The position numbers and the translations under genes are program-made. DNA of 64,000 nucleotides, taken from positions 1-64,000 of the forward strand of contig NZ_BCVA01000017.1 in NCBI RefSeq assembly GCF_001591505.1, read 5' to 3'. The stretch comes from Neobacillus niacini NBRC 15566. GTDB lineage: Bacteria > Bacillota > Bacilli > Bacillales > Cytobacillaceae. Position 1 is the stretch's first letter, and each line of letters starts with the position of its first letter. Shown one piece after another: positions 36,439 to 44,631 of the stretch. Under the pieces are notes generated by a model that did no database searches, was not told the origin of the DNA, and saw only the letters and a list, made by a program, of their open reading frames with translations.

Positions 36439-37455
36439 ATGACAAACGAAAGAGATATTCTGATCACTGAGGTTGCATTACGAGATGGAAGTCATGCAGT
36501 TTCTCACCAATTTACAGTAGAGCAAGTATTAAAAGTTGCGAAAGCATTGAATGATGCAAATGTTCCGTATATTGAAGTATCACATGGAGATGGTTTAGCA
36601 GGATCATCCTTACAATATGGCCTTTCACGTACAAATGAACTGGAATTAATCGAAGCAGCCGTTTCCGTTGCAGATAAGTCTAAAATTGCAGTCCTTTTAT
36701 TACCAGGTATCGGTACGTTGCATGAATTGAAAGAAGCAGCCAATTTAGGTGCAAAAATGGCGCGTATTGCAACACATGTTACGGAAGCAGATGTGGCTCC
36801 ACAGCATATTGCTTATGCAAAAGAATTAGGTATGGAAACCGTTGGATTCTTAATGATGAACCATATGGCTCCTGTCGATAAATTAGTAGAACAAGCAAAG
36901 TTAATGGAAAGCTATGGAGCAGATACTGTTTATGTGGTTGATTCTGCGGGTTACCTGCTGCCAGGTCAAGTGCGTGAACGAATTTCTGCACTTAAACAAT
37001 CAGTAGGTATTAACATTGGTTTCCACGGTCATAACAATTTATCATTAGCCATGGCAAATACGCTTGTAGCGATTGAAGAAGGTGCTACTCGTATCGATGG
37101 CAGTGTTCGCTGCTTAGGAGCAGGTGCCGGAAATACACAAACAGAAGTACTTATTGCAGTTTGTGAACGAATGGGAATTAAAACTGGTGTAGATTTATAT
37201 AAAATGATGGATTTAGCTGAAGATATCATTGCTCCACTTTTACCAGTACCACAAGAAATAACAAAAGATAGTTTAACCCTTGGTTATGCTGGTGTTTACT
37301 CAAGCTTTGCCTTGCACTCAAAACGTGCTGCAGAAAGATACGGTGTAGATTCACGTGATATTTTAATAGAATTAGGAAAGCGAAAAGTGGTTGGCGGTCA
37401 AGAGGATATGATCGTTGAAGTGGCTGCTGAAATCGCCAAAAATAAGAATCGTTAA
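36439..37455 (+). CDS. 4-hydroxy-2-oxovalerate aldolase (MhpE/BphI type)
   Basis: A 338-residue class II pyruvate aldolase that splits 4-hydroxy-2-oxovalerate into pyruvate and acetaldehyde. The start has EVALRDGSHAVSHQF (catalytic Arg, metal-binding Asp, catalytic His), the metal histidines are in IGFHGHNNLSLAM, and the C-terminal DmpG communication domain follows with LGYAGVYSSFALHS. It lies 22 bp after its dehydrogenase partner. The 2-oxopent-4-enoate hydratase that normally feeds this pair is absent nearby. Confidence 0.95.
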   Translation: MTNERDILITEVALRDGSHAVSHQFTVEQVLKVAKALNDANVPYIEVSHGDGLAGSSLQYGLSRTNELELIEAAVSVADKSKIAVLLLPGIGTLHELKEAANLGAKMARIATHVTEADVAPQHIAYAKELGMETVGFLMMNHMAPVDKLVEQAKLMESYGADTVYVVDSAGYLLPGQVRERISALKQSVGINIGFHGHNNLSLAMANTLVAIEEGATRIDGSVRCLGAGAGNTQTEVLIAVCERMGIKTGVDLYKMMDLAEDIIAPLLPVPQEITKDSLTLGYAGVYSSFALHSKRAAERYGVDSRDILIELGKRKVVGGQEDMIVEVAAEIAKNKNR

Positions 37456-37504
37456 TAAATAAAGATAGATTAGTAGGTTGGCCCGAGGAACAAACATAAT
37501 GAAA

Positions 37505-37571
37505 AGTGAAGTGAAGTGAGAACTTTCTTTCTTGCTTCACTTACCATTTGTTTTAATTGAAAACGTTTTAA
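37505..37571 (+). promoter_or_regulatory. Hairpin and cre-like site before the GntP permease
   Basis: A stem AAGTGAAG / CTTCACTT lies within 37505-37543, followed by T-rich sequence, so it may terminate the upstream transcript in part. TGAAAACGTTTTAA at 37558-37571 fits the cre consensus at 13 of 14 positions and suggests CcpA control of the permease gene 60 bp downstream. Confidence 0.6.
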
Positions 37572-37630
37572 CGCTTATTCAAGAAGTTCCTTCTTAGAGT
37601 TAAACATCCCAGAGGTAGAGGAGAAAAACA

Positions 37631-39040
37631 ATGGAATTAATCATTATACTATTAGCACTCGGAATGTTGATGTTTATCGCATATCGAGGATTCACTGTTA
37701 TCATTTTTGCACCAATTTGTGCGTTATTTGCCGTGCTTTTAACAGAACCCGGATGGATTCTGCCTTTTTACTCGAATGTATTTATGGGGAAAATGGTTGA
37801 ATACATTCAGCTTTACTTTCCGATTTTCTTATTAGGAGCGATTTTTGGTAAAGTAGTAGAAATGTCGGGACTAGCTAAAACGATTGCTTCTACTATTGTC
37901 CAAGCTGTTGGTCAAAAAAGAGGAATGTTAGCGATCGTGTTACTGGCTGCTATTTTAACCTATAGTGGAATTAGCTTAGTAGTAGTAGCATTCGCAGTCT
38001 ATCCTTTTGCTGCACATCTGTTCAGACAAGCAAATATACCAAAGCGTTTAATTCCTGGTACCATTGCACTTGGTTCATTCACCTTTACAATGGACGCACT
38101 GCCTGGTTCACCGCAAGTCCAAAACGTTATTCCAACAAGCTTCTTTGGAACAGATCTATATGCTGCGCCTACGCTTGGGATTATCGGAGCTATCTTTATC
38201 TTCATACTTGGAATGTGGTATTTAAACTCTCGTCGTATTAAAGCAGAAAAAGCTGGGGAAGGTTATGACAGCTTCGGTACCATTACGGAAGACAATGAAG
38301 TAACGATGGATTTAGGGGAACAAGAAAGTATCGGACGTAAGATTTTTGCTTTTGTCCCTGTTGTATTAGTTGCAGTTTTAAATAAAGTACTAACAACGGT
38401 CATTCCAAAATGGTATCCAAATGGTTTTGACTTCGAAGCAATTGGAATGAGCTTTCCAAGCATTGCAACGTCAAAAGTGATCGGAATTTGGTCAGTTGAA
38501 ATTGCACTTCTAGTCGGTATTATCGCAACGATTCTTTATAATCGTAAACCTGTAATGCTGAATTTCAAAGATGGAATGAAAGTAGGAGTAGCAGGTGCGC
38601 TTTTAGCTATTATGAACTCAGCAACAGAATATGGATTTGGAGCTGTTATTTCAAATCTACCTGGTTTCTCTATTGCAAGAGATGGAATTGCTAAAGTATT
38701 CGGTCATCCATTACTAAACGGAGCTGTTACCACCAACATCCTTTCAGCGATCTCTGGTTCAGCCTCTGCTGGTATTGCGATCACTCTTGGAATGATGTCA
38801 GAAAAATATATTGAACTAGCAAATCAATTTGATATTCCGCTTGAAGTTATGCACCGTGTCATTTCTATGGCTTCAGGGGGCATGGATACACTGCCGCATA
38901 ACGGAGCAGTTATTACGTTATTGGCCATAACAGGTTTGACACATAAGCAATCTTATCGTGATATTTTTGCTATTACCATTATTAAAACCATTGCTGCGTT
39001 CTTCATCATCGCTGTTTATCTGTTAACTGGAATCGTTTAA
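37631..39040 (+). CDS. GntP-family permease
   Basis: A 469-residue transporter of the gluconate:H+ symporter superfamily with about twelve membrane helices. Landmarks are FGKVVEMSGLAKTIA, YSGISLVVVAFAVYPF, TMDALPGSPQVQNVIPTSFF and ASGGMDTLPHNGAV, which resemble the short GntP-like proteins that carry organic acids rather than gluconate. It follows the aldolase in the same direction and presumably imports the acid that the operon degrades. The start has AGAGGTAGAGGAG upstream. Confidence 0.88.
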   Translation: MELIIILLALGMLMFIAYRGFTVIIFAPICALFAVLLTEPGWILPFYSNVFMGKMVEYIQLYFPIFLLGAIFGKVVEMSGLAKTIASTIVQAVGQKRGMLAIVLLAAILTYSGISLVVVAFAVYPFAAHLFRQANIPKRLIPGTIALGSFTFTMDALPGSPQVQNVIPTSFFGTDLYAAPTLGIIGAIFIFILGMWYLNSRRIKAEKAGEGYDSFGTITEDNEVTMDLGEQESIGRKIFAFVPVVLVAVLNKVLTTVIPKWYPNGFDFEAIGMSFPSIATSKVIGIWSVEIALLVGIIATILYNRKPVMLNFKDGMKVGVAGALLAIMNSATEYGFGAVISNLPGFSIARDGIAKVFGHPLLNGAVTTNILSAISGSASAGIAITLGMMSEKYIELANQFDIPLEVMHRVISMASGGMDTLPHNGAVITLLAITGLTHKQSYRDIFAITIIKTIAAFFIIAVYLLTGIV

Positions 39041-39209
39041 TTTCTAAATTAACAATATTTAGTATTTATTGATTGAATATTCTTAAATAAAAGTTTAATA
39101 TTAAAGGTGGAAATAGAGATAAATGCTCTATACTACTAAAATAACTCTTTTTGTTGAGTTTGATAGGTTACTAATCGGTAATGGGTTTCTAGATTAGATG
39201 CTAGAATTT

Positions 39210-39257
39210 AAGCCAAAATAAGACGTAGGAATCCCTGCGCTTATTTTGGCTTTTTTT
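39210..39257 (+). terminator. Terminator upstream of the PAS kinase
   Basis: 13-bp stem AAGCCAAAATAAG / CTTATTTTGGCTT with a 17-base loop that can pair within itself, and seven T. It lies 170 bp after the GntP stop and only 28 bp before the kinase start, so it could also act as an attenuator for the kinase. Confidence 0.85.
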
Positions 39258-39285
39258 AATGCTTAAAACGGGAGGGATGTTTCTG

Positions 39286-40371
39286 ATGGATAAGGATGAA
39301 ATGAAGCGATTAAACTTCTTACTTGAAATATATGTAGATGTCAATGTGGATAAAGACTTCTCTGTGCTTTCAAAAAAAACAGACCCATTTTTCATATTGA
39401 ACATGTCTGGTCATTTGGTTTATGTAAATGAAGTCTGTGAAGAATTATTGCAATGTTCAAGAAATGACCTAATAGGAATGAAGCTAAGTAATATTTTCAT
39501 CCAGTCTGTTTTAAATGACACTCAAACGTTTTTTATTAAAAAGCAGCGTGAAAACCTAACCAATTTTGATTCTAAAATTAGTATGAGACCTGGATATTCA
39601 ATGGACGTAAACGTAACCGCTTTCCCTATTCTTTTTAGTGATGAAGTAGTTGGGAGCTACGTTGTGTTAAAAGATATCACGATGATAAAGAGAGAGAGGC
39701 AATTGCTGTCAGAAAAACAAGCTGCTGCGGGTCAGCTGGCGGCAGGAATTGCCCATGAAATCCGTAATCCCATTACGGCCATAAAAGGCTTTTTGCAATT
39801 AATGATGGGGGAACATAAAGGGGATATGACTTATTATAATATTGTTGAATCAGAGATTAATCGAGTTGAAATGATTTTAAAGGAGTTAATGGTTCTAGCT
39901 ACACCAACCAAGATTAACTACCAAGAGTTGAAGGTCCGCAGTTTGTTGGACAAAGTTGTAACCTTGATGGAGTCACAGACTTTATTAAATAATATTGAGG
40001 TAATTAAGAATTTACATGCACTTGAGGTAGCTGTTTTGGGAGACGAAAACCAATTGAAACAAGTGTTTATTAACTTCATAAAAAATGCAATTGAGGCAAT
40101 GCCAACTGGTGGGAAAATTATCATTGAAGGTATAACCTTACTTGATAGCGTTCATATCCGAATCATTGATCAAGGCAGTGGCATTCCACCTGAAATATTA
40201 GAGCGTATTAGTGAGCCGTTTTTTACAACAAAGGAACATGGCACTGGGCTGGGGATCCTTGTTTGCAATGAGATCATCGAGGAACATAAAGGAAAAAGTA
40301 ATATTTTTAGCAGCCCGGAAGGAACTTGTATTGAAGTGATTTTACCAACTGTCAAAACAATTGCAGTATAG
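39286..40371 (+). CDS. Cytosolic PAS-domain sensor histidine kinase (sporulation kinase type)
   Basis: A 361-residue kinase without membrane helices. A PAS domain occupies about residues 30-140 (DPFFILNMSGHLVYVNEVCE). The HisKA motif is GIAHEIRNPITAIKGFLQLM with the phospho-accepting His, and the HATPase motifs are FINFIKNAIEAMPTGG, DQGSGIPPEI and GTGLGILV. The ITAIKGFLQ sequence is typical of Kin-type sporulation kinases feeding Spo0F. No response regulator lies next to it, which also fits an orphan Kin. I choose ATG 39286, ten bases after GGAGG. Confidence 0.88.
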   Translation: MDKDEMKRLNFLLEIYVDVNVDKDFSVLSKKTDPFFILNMSGHLVYVNEVCEELLQCSRNDLIGMKLSNIFIQSVLNDTQTFFIKKQRENLTNFDSKISMRPGYSMDVNVTAFPILFSDEVVGSYVVLKDITMIKRERQLLSEKQAAAGQLAAGIAHEIRNPITAIKGFLQLMMGEHKGDMTYYNIVESEINRVEMILKELMVLATPTKINYQELKVRSLLDKVVTLMESQTLLNNIEVIKNLHALEVAVLGDENQLKQVFINFIKNAIEAMPTGGKIIIEGITLLDSVHIRIIDQGSGIPPEILERISEPFFTTKEHGTGLGILVCNEIIEEHKGKSNIFSSPEGTCIEVILPTVKTIAV

Positions 40372-40508
40372 TGAAAACAGTGTTAAAATAGATATGTCTA
40401 ATGTCTTGCTGTCATTAGTTTTAGAAGTCTTTTATACTTACATAAAAAACAATATTTGTATCCTGTATGGTAAATGGAAGAAACTATTTATATAGTCGTC
40501 TTAACCGT

Positions 40509-40549
40509 GGCCTAACTTCTTTTTTGAAGTTAGGCCTTTTTTATTTTTT
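40509..40549 (+). terminator. Terminator between the kinase and the first MpsC-type gene
   Basis: Perfect 11-bp stem GGCCTAACTTC / GAAGTTAGGCC with a T loop and a long T-rich tail that runs right up to the next reading frame. Confidence 0.9.
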
Positions 40550-41266
40550 GTGAAAGGAGAGGTACATATTATATCTAATCAAGAAAATCTAGTATATCTC
40601 AGCAGCACGTTTAGCAAATTGCTTAAACGCAGTTTTGGAAAGGGGCCGGAATCCTGTCATGTTATCTTAAAAGGCTATAGACTTTATGTCTATATGAGAA
40701 ATTTTATTACACCTGCAGAGGAAGTGTTGATAAGTCAAGGCCAGGTAGAACTTGCACACAATTTCCGTTCAGCCGTGATTCATTCAGTTGCTCAAGAGTT
40801 TATTGTAGAAGTATCAGTGGCTTTAGGAATATCCTTTGATTATTTCTTTCATGATTGGAACTATGATAAAAACACAGGAATCTTCCTGTTAGACCAACCG
40901 CAATCTAATCATGAGGAGAAGATAGAGAACAGTCTTCAAAAAAGCCTATTTAACTTAATCGAAAATGTAGCGTCACACTACCATAAAAAGCCTGTCAACT
41001 TGAAAATTGTAAAGTTTACACAAAATATTTGTGCAATAGAATCTAAAGAAGTACTTTTGCCGCTTGAAAAATTAGTTTATGAAAAAGGGAATGTAGATTT
41101 GCTGCTCCACCAAGCATGGGATATAAAAGATGGATATTGGAAGAATAAGGATCAATTTGAAGAACTTTTTAATCGTTTAATCGAGGATATCTTTATTATG
41201 TGGGACTATAAGAATAATAGAAATTATCTTGTATTTATTTTTAACAAACTATATGTTATCGAATAA
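40550..41266 (+). CDS. DUF2294 (MpsC-type) protein, first copy
   Basis: About 232-238 residues forming two DUF2294 domains: domain 1 (about residues 15-110) with LLKRSFGKGPESC and FHDWNYDKNTGIF, domain 2 (about 125-235) with the weaker copy ending MWDYKNNRNYLVFIF. The family is linked by name to the MpsC component of a sodium-dependent membrane-potential system (B. subtilis YbcI is a member); its biochemistry is unclear. The start is odd: GTG 40550 has no ribosome site, while AAGGAGAGG lies inside the frame and points to ATT 40568. No membrane segment. It is followed 113 bp later by a paralogue. Confidence 0.82.
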   Translation: MKGEVHIISNQENLVYLSSTFSKLLKRSFGKGPESCHVILKGYRLYVYMRNFITPAEEVLISQGQVELAHNFRSAVIHSVAQEFIVEVSVALGISFDYFFHDWNYDKNTGIFLLDQPQSNHEEKIENSLQKSLFNLIENVASHYHKKPVNLKIVKFTQNICAIESKEVLLPLEKLVYEKGNVDLLLHQAWDIKDGYWKNKDQFEELFNRLIEDIFIMWDYKNNRNYLVFIFNKLYVIE

Positions 41267-41378
41267 CCTAAAACCCTAAATACAATATGTTTTTTTTATT
41301 TGTGCTTTTTTAATATGGAGTAGTCTCGTACATACTAAGTGGATATAAAAGATTTTTTTCATTAAGGGGTAAAATGCG

Positions 41379-42056
41379 ATGGAGCAAAAAAAGGAAGAGT
41401 ACATCAGTAGTTATATTAGCAAGTTATTACGGAAGAAGTTTGGAAGAGGGCCCCATAGCTGTCAGACCACAGTTTCTAAAAATCATCTCGTTACCTATAT
41501 ACGTGGATTTTTATCTCCGATGGAGGATATATTGCTAGAACATGGTCAGGATAAGTACGTTGATCAAGCGAGAACTGTTATTATTACCCACCTTCTCGAC
41601 GAAATTAAAGGAGTCATACAAGTAACTTTTGGTGTTGAAGTGATAGAAGAGTATCATGATTGGAATTTTCCAAATAACTCTGGTGTGCTCATATTTATAT
41701 TAGATAAGGAAGCAGGGCAGGAATATAAAACCGATGTCGATATCCAAAGGGTAGAATTAGAAGTTGGGCGAATTAGCTTCATGGTTGAAAAAGTTCCAGA
41801 TAAAATTAATACCTATCCCATTTCGCCATCTATTTACTTAATTGAGAGAAAAGGAATCCTTATACAAATAGAAAAGGCACTAATTGAAAAAGGATTTGAG
41901 AATGAACTAAAATTCACAAAGGATGAACTTGAAAAGACTTATTTTCATCGCAATGGCCGATTTGAGGATATTTTTAATAAGTCTGTCAGGGATATTTTTA
42001 TTGACTGGAACTTTAAAGAAGATAAATCATTCATCGCTTTTGTCTTAAGTCCCTAA
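41379..42056 (+). CDS. DUF2294 (MpsC-type) protein, second copy
   Basis: A 225-residue paralogue of the previous gene with the same two-domain plan: LLRKKFGRGPHSCQ and YHDWNFPNNSGVLIF in domain 1, and IDWNFKEDKSFIAFVLS closing domain 2. The start is a normal ATG with AAGGGGT upstream. Its stop overlaps the stop of the convergent MFS gene by four bases and there is no terminator between, so the transcripts probably run into each other. The function of the family is not settled. Confidence 0.82.
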   Translation: MEQKKEEYISSYISKLLRKKFGRGPHSCQTTVSKNHLVTYIRGFLSPMEDILLEHGQDKYVDQARTVIITHLLDEIKGVIQVTFGVEVIEEYHDWNFPNNSGVLIFILDKEAGQEYKTDVDIQRVELEVGRISFMVEKVPDKINTYPISPSIYLIERKGILIQIEKALIEKGFENELKFTKDELEKTYFHRNGRFEDIFNKSVRDIFIDWNFKEDKSFIAFVLSP

Positions 42057-43435
42057 GAAATACCCCTGCCAGATATTTGAGAAGCATTGGATCTTGTAAT
42101 ATATAGCATTCCCGGAATTAATACAAGAGACACAATTAGTAAGATGATAGACATCGAATTGTGGTTACCATCATTAATTCCTGTTGCAAACATGACACCG
42201 AAAATACTAGAGGCCAGGATATTACCAATAAATCTTGATGTCATAAATAAGCCTGAAGCAATCCCGCTTTCAGATTTAGATACAAGTGAATAAAGTATAT
42301 TTTGTAAACCAATATTTAATATGCCATTACTTAAACCCAAGAGTGAAAGCACACTAAATATCCATAATAGGGGGGAGTTGTGGTTTATGGTTAGTAATAA
42401 TACAACTCCAATTAGACCTGCTATTCCGCCGGAAAGTAATGGGTACCTGTACCCTGACTTTTCCATCCAACGTACCGCAATCGGTGTAATAATCATGGCA
42501 AATACTGAAATGGAAAGCATCATGATTCCAGTTATTTTGGAAGTTAGCGACAGCACGAGTTGTAAATAAATAGGCATGGATAACAGCATTGAGAAAAAGA
42601 CTATTGTTGTTAGAGAATATAGACAATAAATTAAGGTAATGTTAATGTTCTTCTTGAAAAAATTAATATTTATAAAAGGTTCATCTTTCTTATTTTCGTA
42701 TTTATAAAATAAGAAAGTCACAACTAAAGGAGCAAATAATAACCAATAGCTAACTCCATTCTCTAAGGACTGAAGCAGGAACATCCAAAGAAAAATGGAT
42801 AAACCAAATAAAATGATTCCTATCACATCCCATTTGAAGGTTTTCTGAGAGTTTTTTTTATCTTTTGGAATGAACAGGATAGCCAAAATGGCAGAAATCA
42901 GGATAATTGGAAAGTTAACGTAAAAGATAATTGGCCAGCCGCCCTGTTGAACTAACAATCCACTGATAGTAGGTCCAAAGGCAGCTGAGGTTGTAGCGAA
43001 TACAGATAATGTACCAATGACTCTGTTTTGATTTGTTTCAATATATGTACGGACAATACCAATTCCCGCAGGGTAAAGAGCGGATGTTCCTATTGCCTGT
43101 ATGGTTCTCATCATAAGTAAAAACTCCATATTTGTAGACAATGGAGCGGTAAACGAAGAGATGGCTACTAATAGCAGTCCTATGATAAAGATTTTTTTTC
43201 GACCATAATAATCACTTAATTTACCGATTAATGGCAGAAAGATCGCACTCACCATAAAATAGGAAGCAATTAACCAAGAAATATCTTTTGAGGTAAGTTG
43301 AAATTGGTCTTTTATATCAGGCAATGCAACTGTTATCATGGTGGTGTTTAATGGATTTAAGATAACACCTAATGCAATTGCTGTTATTAGTAATTTTGAA
43401 TTTTTACCCGGAATTGTTCTCTTACTTATTAACAT
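42053..43435 (-). CDS. MFS drug transporter (DHA2/TetA(L)-like)
   Basis: A 460-residue exporter expected to have 14 helices. Helix 1 contains LNPLNTTMITVALPDI, the helix 2-3 loop GKLSDYYGRKKIFIIG is the MFS signature, and motif C appears in TSAAFGPTISGLLVQQGGWP. This pattern is shared by QacA- and TetL-like proteins. Single gene between an OhrR-like regulator upstream and the MpsC-type gene convergent. No regulator of its own is adjacent except the OhrR-like one, 120 bp away with a terminator between. Confidence 0.88.
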   Translation of the reverse strand: MLISKRTIPGKNSKLLITAIALGVILNPLNTTMITVALPDIKDQFQLTSKDISWLIASYFMVSAIFLPLIGKLSDYYGRKKIFIIGLLLVAISSFTAPLSTNMEFLLMMRTIQAIGTSALYPAGIGIVRTYIETNQNRVIGTLSVFATTSAAFGPTISGLLVQQGGWPIIFYVNFPIILISAILAILFIPKDKKNSQKTFKWDVIGIILFGLSIFLWMFLLQSLENGVSYWLLFAPLVVTFLFYKYENKKDEPFININFFKKNINITLIYCLYSLTTIVFFSMLLSMPIYLQLVLSLTSKITGIMMLSISVFAMIITPIAVRWMEKSGYRYPLLSGGIAGLIGVVLLLTINHNSPLLWIFSVLSLLGLSNGILNIGLQNILYSLVSKSESGIASGLFMTSRFIGNILASSIFGVMFATGINDGNHNSMSIILLIVSLVLIPGMLYITRSNASQISGRGIS

Positions 43436-43478
43436 AAAATCGAACTCTCCTTAGGATAGTATTCTTAATGATAACAAT

Positions 43479-43515
43479 AAAAAGAGAGACTTTCATTAAG
43501 AAAGCCTCCCTTTTT
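43479..43515 (-). terminator. Terminator after the OhrR-like gene
   Basis: Stem AAAAAGAGAGACTTTC / GAAAGCCTCCCTTTTT between the regulator and the MFS gene, both on the minus strand. A second small stem (GATTCCCC / GGGGATTT) lies at about 43530-43549. Confidence 0.8.
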
Positions 43516-43553
43516 ACCTATACGCCGGGAGATTCCCCCTCAGGGGATTTAAG

Positions 43554-43991
43554 TTAGACTTTTCTTTCTCTCATTTTTTTCTGCAAAGAATGCAGCTGAT
43601 GCATTAATTGCTCATATTCTTCAAGCTCTATTTGACAGGATAGAATTGCATCTGCGACTTTACTGGTAATAGAATGTTTTTCTTCTAGAGCCTTCTCGTG
43701 CAGATAGATATACACTTTTCTTTCGTCCTCTTTAGAGCGTTGTTTTCTCACCCAATTATTTGCTTCCATGCGCGAAACCATCGGAGTCAATGTCCCAGTG
43801 CCCAAATTTAATTTTTCCCCTAATTCCTTTAATGTCACCCCATCCTGTTCCCATAAAGCCAATAAGACTAAATATTGAGGATAGGTTAAACCAAAAGGCT
43901 GAAGTACACTGGAATATAGTTTGTTAAATTCACCAGCTGTTTCATATACGGCAAAGCAAAGCTGGTTTTTTAATGTCATGAAGTCTTTCAA
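43554..43991 (-). CDS. OhrR-like MarR-family peroxide regulator
   Basis: About 145 residues. The key redox feature of the OhrR group is present: a lone N-terminal cysteine in LKNQLCFAVY, followed by YPQYLVLLALWE, the winged helix LKELGEKLNLGTGTLTPMVSRME and RSKEDERKVYIYL. Organic peroxide is known to oxidise this Cys and release the DNA. I choose TTG 43991, well spaced from AGGTGA; TTG 43997 is an alternative. It lies about 14 bp after the glutathione peroxidase stop and should repress that operon. Confidence 0.88.
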   Translation of the reverse strand: MKDFMTLKNQLCFAVYETAGEFNKLYSSVLQPFGLTYPQYLVLLALWEQDGVTLKELGEKLNLGTGTLTPMVSRMEANNWVRKQRSKEDERKVYIYLHEKALEEKHSITSKVADAILSCQIELEEYEQLMHQLHSLQKKMRERKV

Positions 43992-44004
43992 AGGCAATCA
44001 CCTG

Positions 44005-44484
44005 TTAGGATAATAATTTTTCTAAATCATTCTTCATTTTAGCGGGTTCTGTTGTTGGTGCATAACGTTCAACAACCTGGCCATTTTGGTCAATAAGAAA
44101 TTTTGTGAAATTCCATTTAATGTTTTTAGAAAGTAATCCTTTCTTCTCTTCCTTTAGGTATGTGAATAAAGGATCTGCCTTCTCACCGTTCACATCGATT
44201 TTTGCGAAGATAGGAAAAGTTACCCCGTAATTTAACTGGCAAAACTGTGTAGTTTCTTCAATATTATCGAATTCTTGGTTATTGAATTGATCACAAGGGA
44301 ATCCTAAAATTTCTAATCCACGATCCTTGTAGGAGTCATATAGTTCCTGTAAGCCTTGAAATTGAGGAGTTAGCCCGCATTTGCTGGCAGTATTGACAAT
44401 AATTAAAGGTTTACCTTCATATTCTTTGAGTGACTTTTCCACACCGTTAGTCATTTTTACAGAAAAATCATAGACTGTCTTCAT
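44005..44484 (-). CDS. Glutathione peroxidase family thiol peroxidase (BsaA type)
   Basis: A 159-residue peroxidase reducing organic or hydrogen peroxide. The peroxidatic cysteine is Cys36 in [11 protein letters not shown], replacing selenocysteine, and the resolving cysteine region appears as [11 protein letters not shown]. The conserved Trp-Asn-Phe ([10 protein letters not shown]) of the active site is also present. In Bacillus such enzymes use thioredoxin or other thiols rather than glutathione. First gene of an operon with the OhrR-like regulator; a perfect inverted repeat overlaps its promoter. Confidence 0.93.
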   Translation of the reverse strand: MKTVYDFSVKMTNGVEKSLKEYEGKPLIIVNTASKCGLTPQFQGLQELYDSYKDRGLEILGFPCDQFNNQEFDNIEETTQFCQLNYGVTFPIFAKIDVNGEKADPLFTYLKEEKKGLLSKNIKWNFTKFLIDQNGQVVERYAPTTEPAKMKNDLEKLLS

Positions 44485-44515
44485 TTATATTCCTCCTGGT
44501 TAGTGCCTCTTATTA

Positions 44516-44564
44516 ATTTAATCGCCTACGATTAAATCATACACGATTCAATTGAGAAGAACAA
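44516..44564 (-). promoter_or_regulatory. Promoter and OhrR-like operator of the peroxidase operon
   Basis: Minus strand TTGTTC (44559-44564), 17 bp, TATGAT (44536-44541). ATTTAATCG-4-CGATTAAAT (44516-44537) is a perfect 9-bp inverted repeat spanning the end of the -10 box and the start site, as expected for a MarR-type repressor. Confidence 0.85.
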
Positions 44565-44577
44565 GATTATATAACGC

Positions 44578-44615
44578 AAAAAAGCAGTACCCCATAAATC
44601 ATGAGATACTGCTTT
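44578..44615 (-). terminator. Terminator of the POT transporter gene
   Basis: Stem AAAGCAGTA-CCCAT / ATGAG-TACTGCTTT (two mismatches) with a T-run on the minus strand, 17 bp after the transporter stop. Confidence 0.88.
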
Positions 44616-44631
44616 GAATTTTTTGAAAAAC

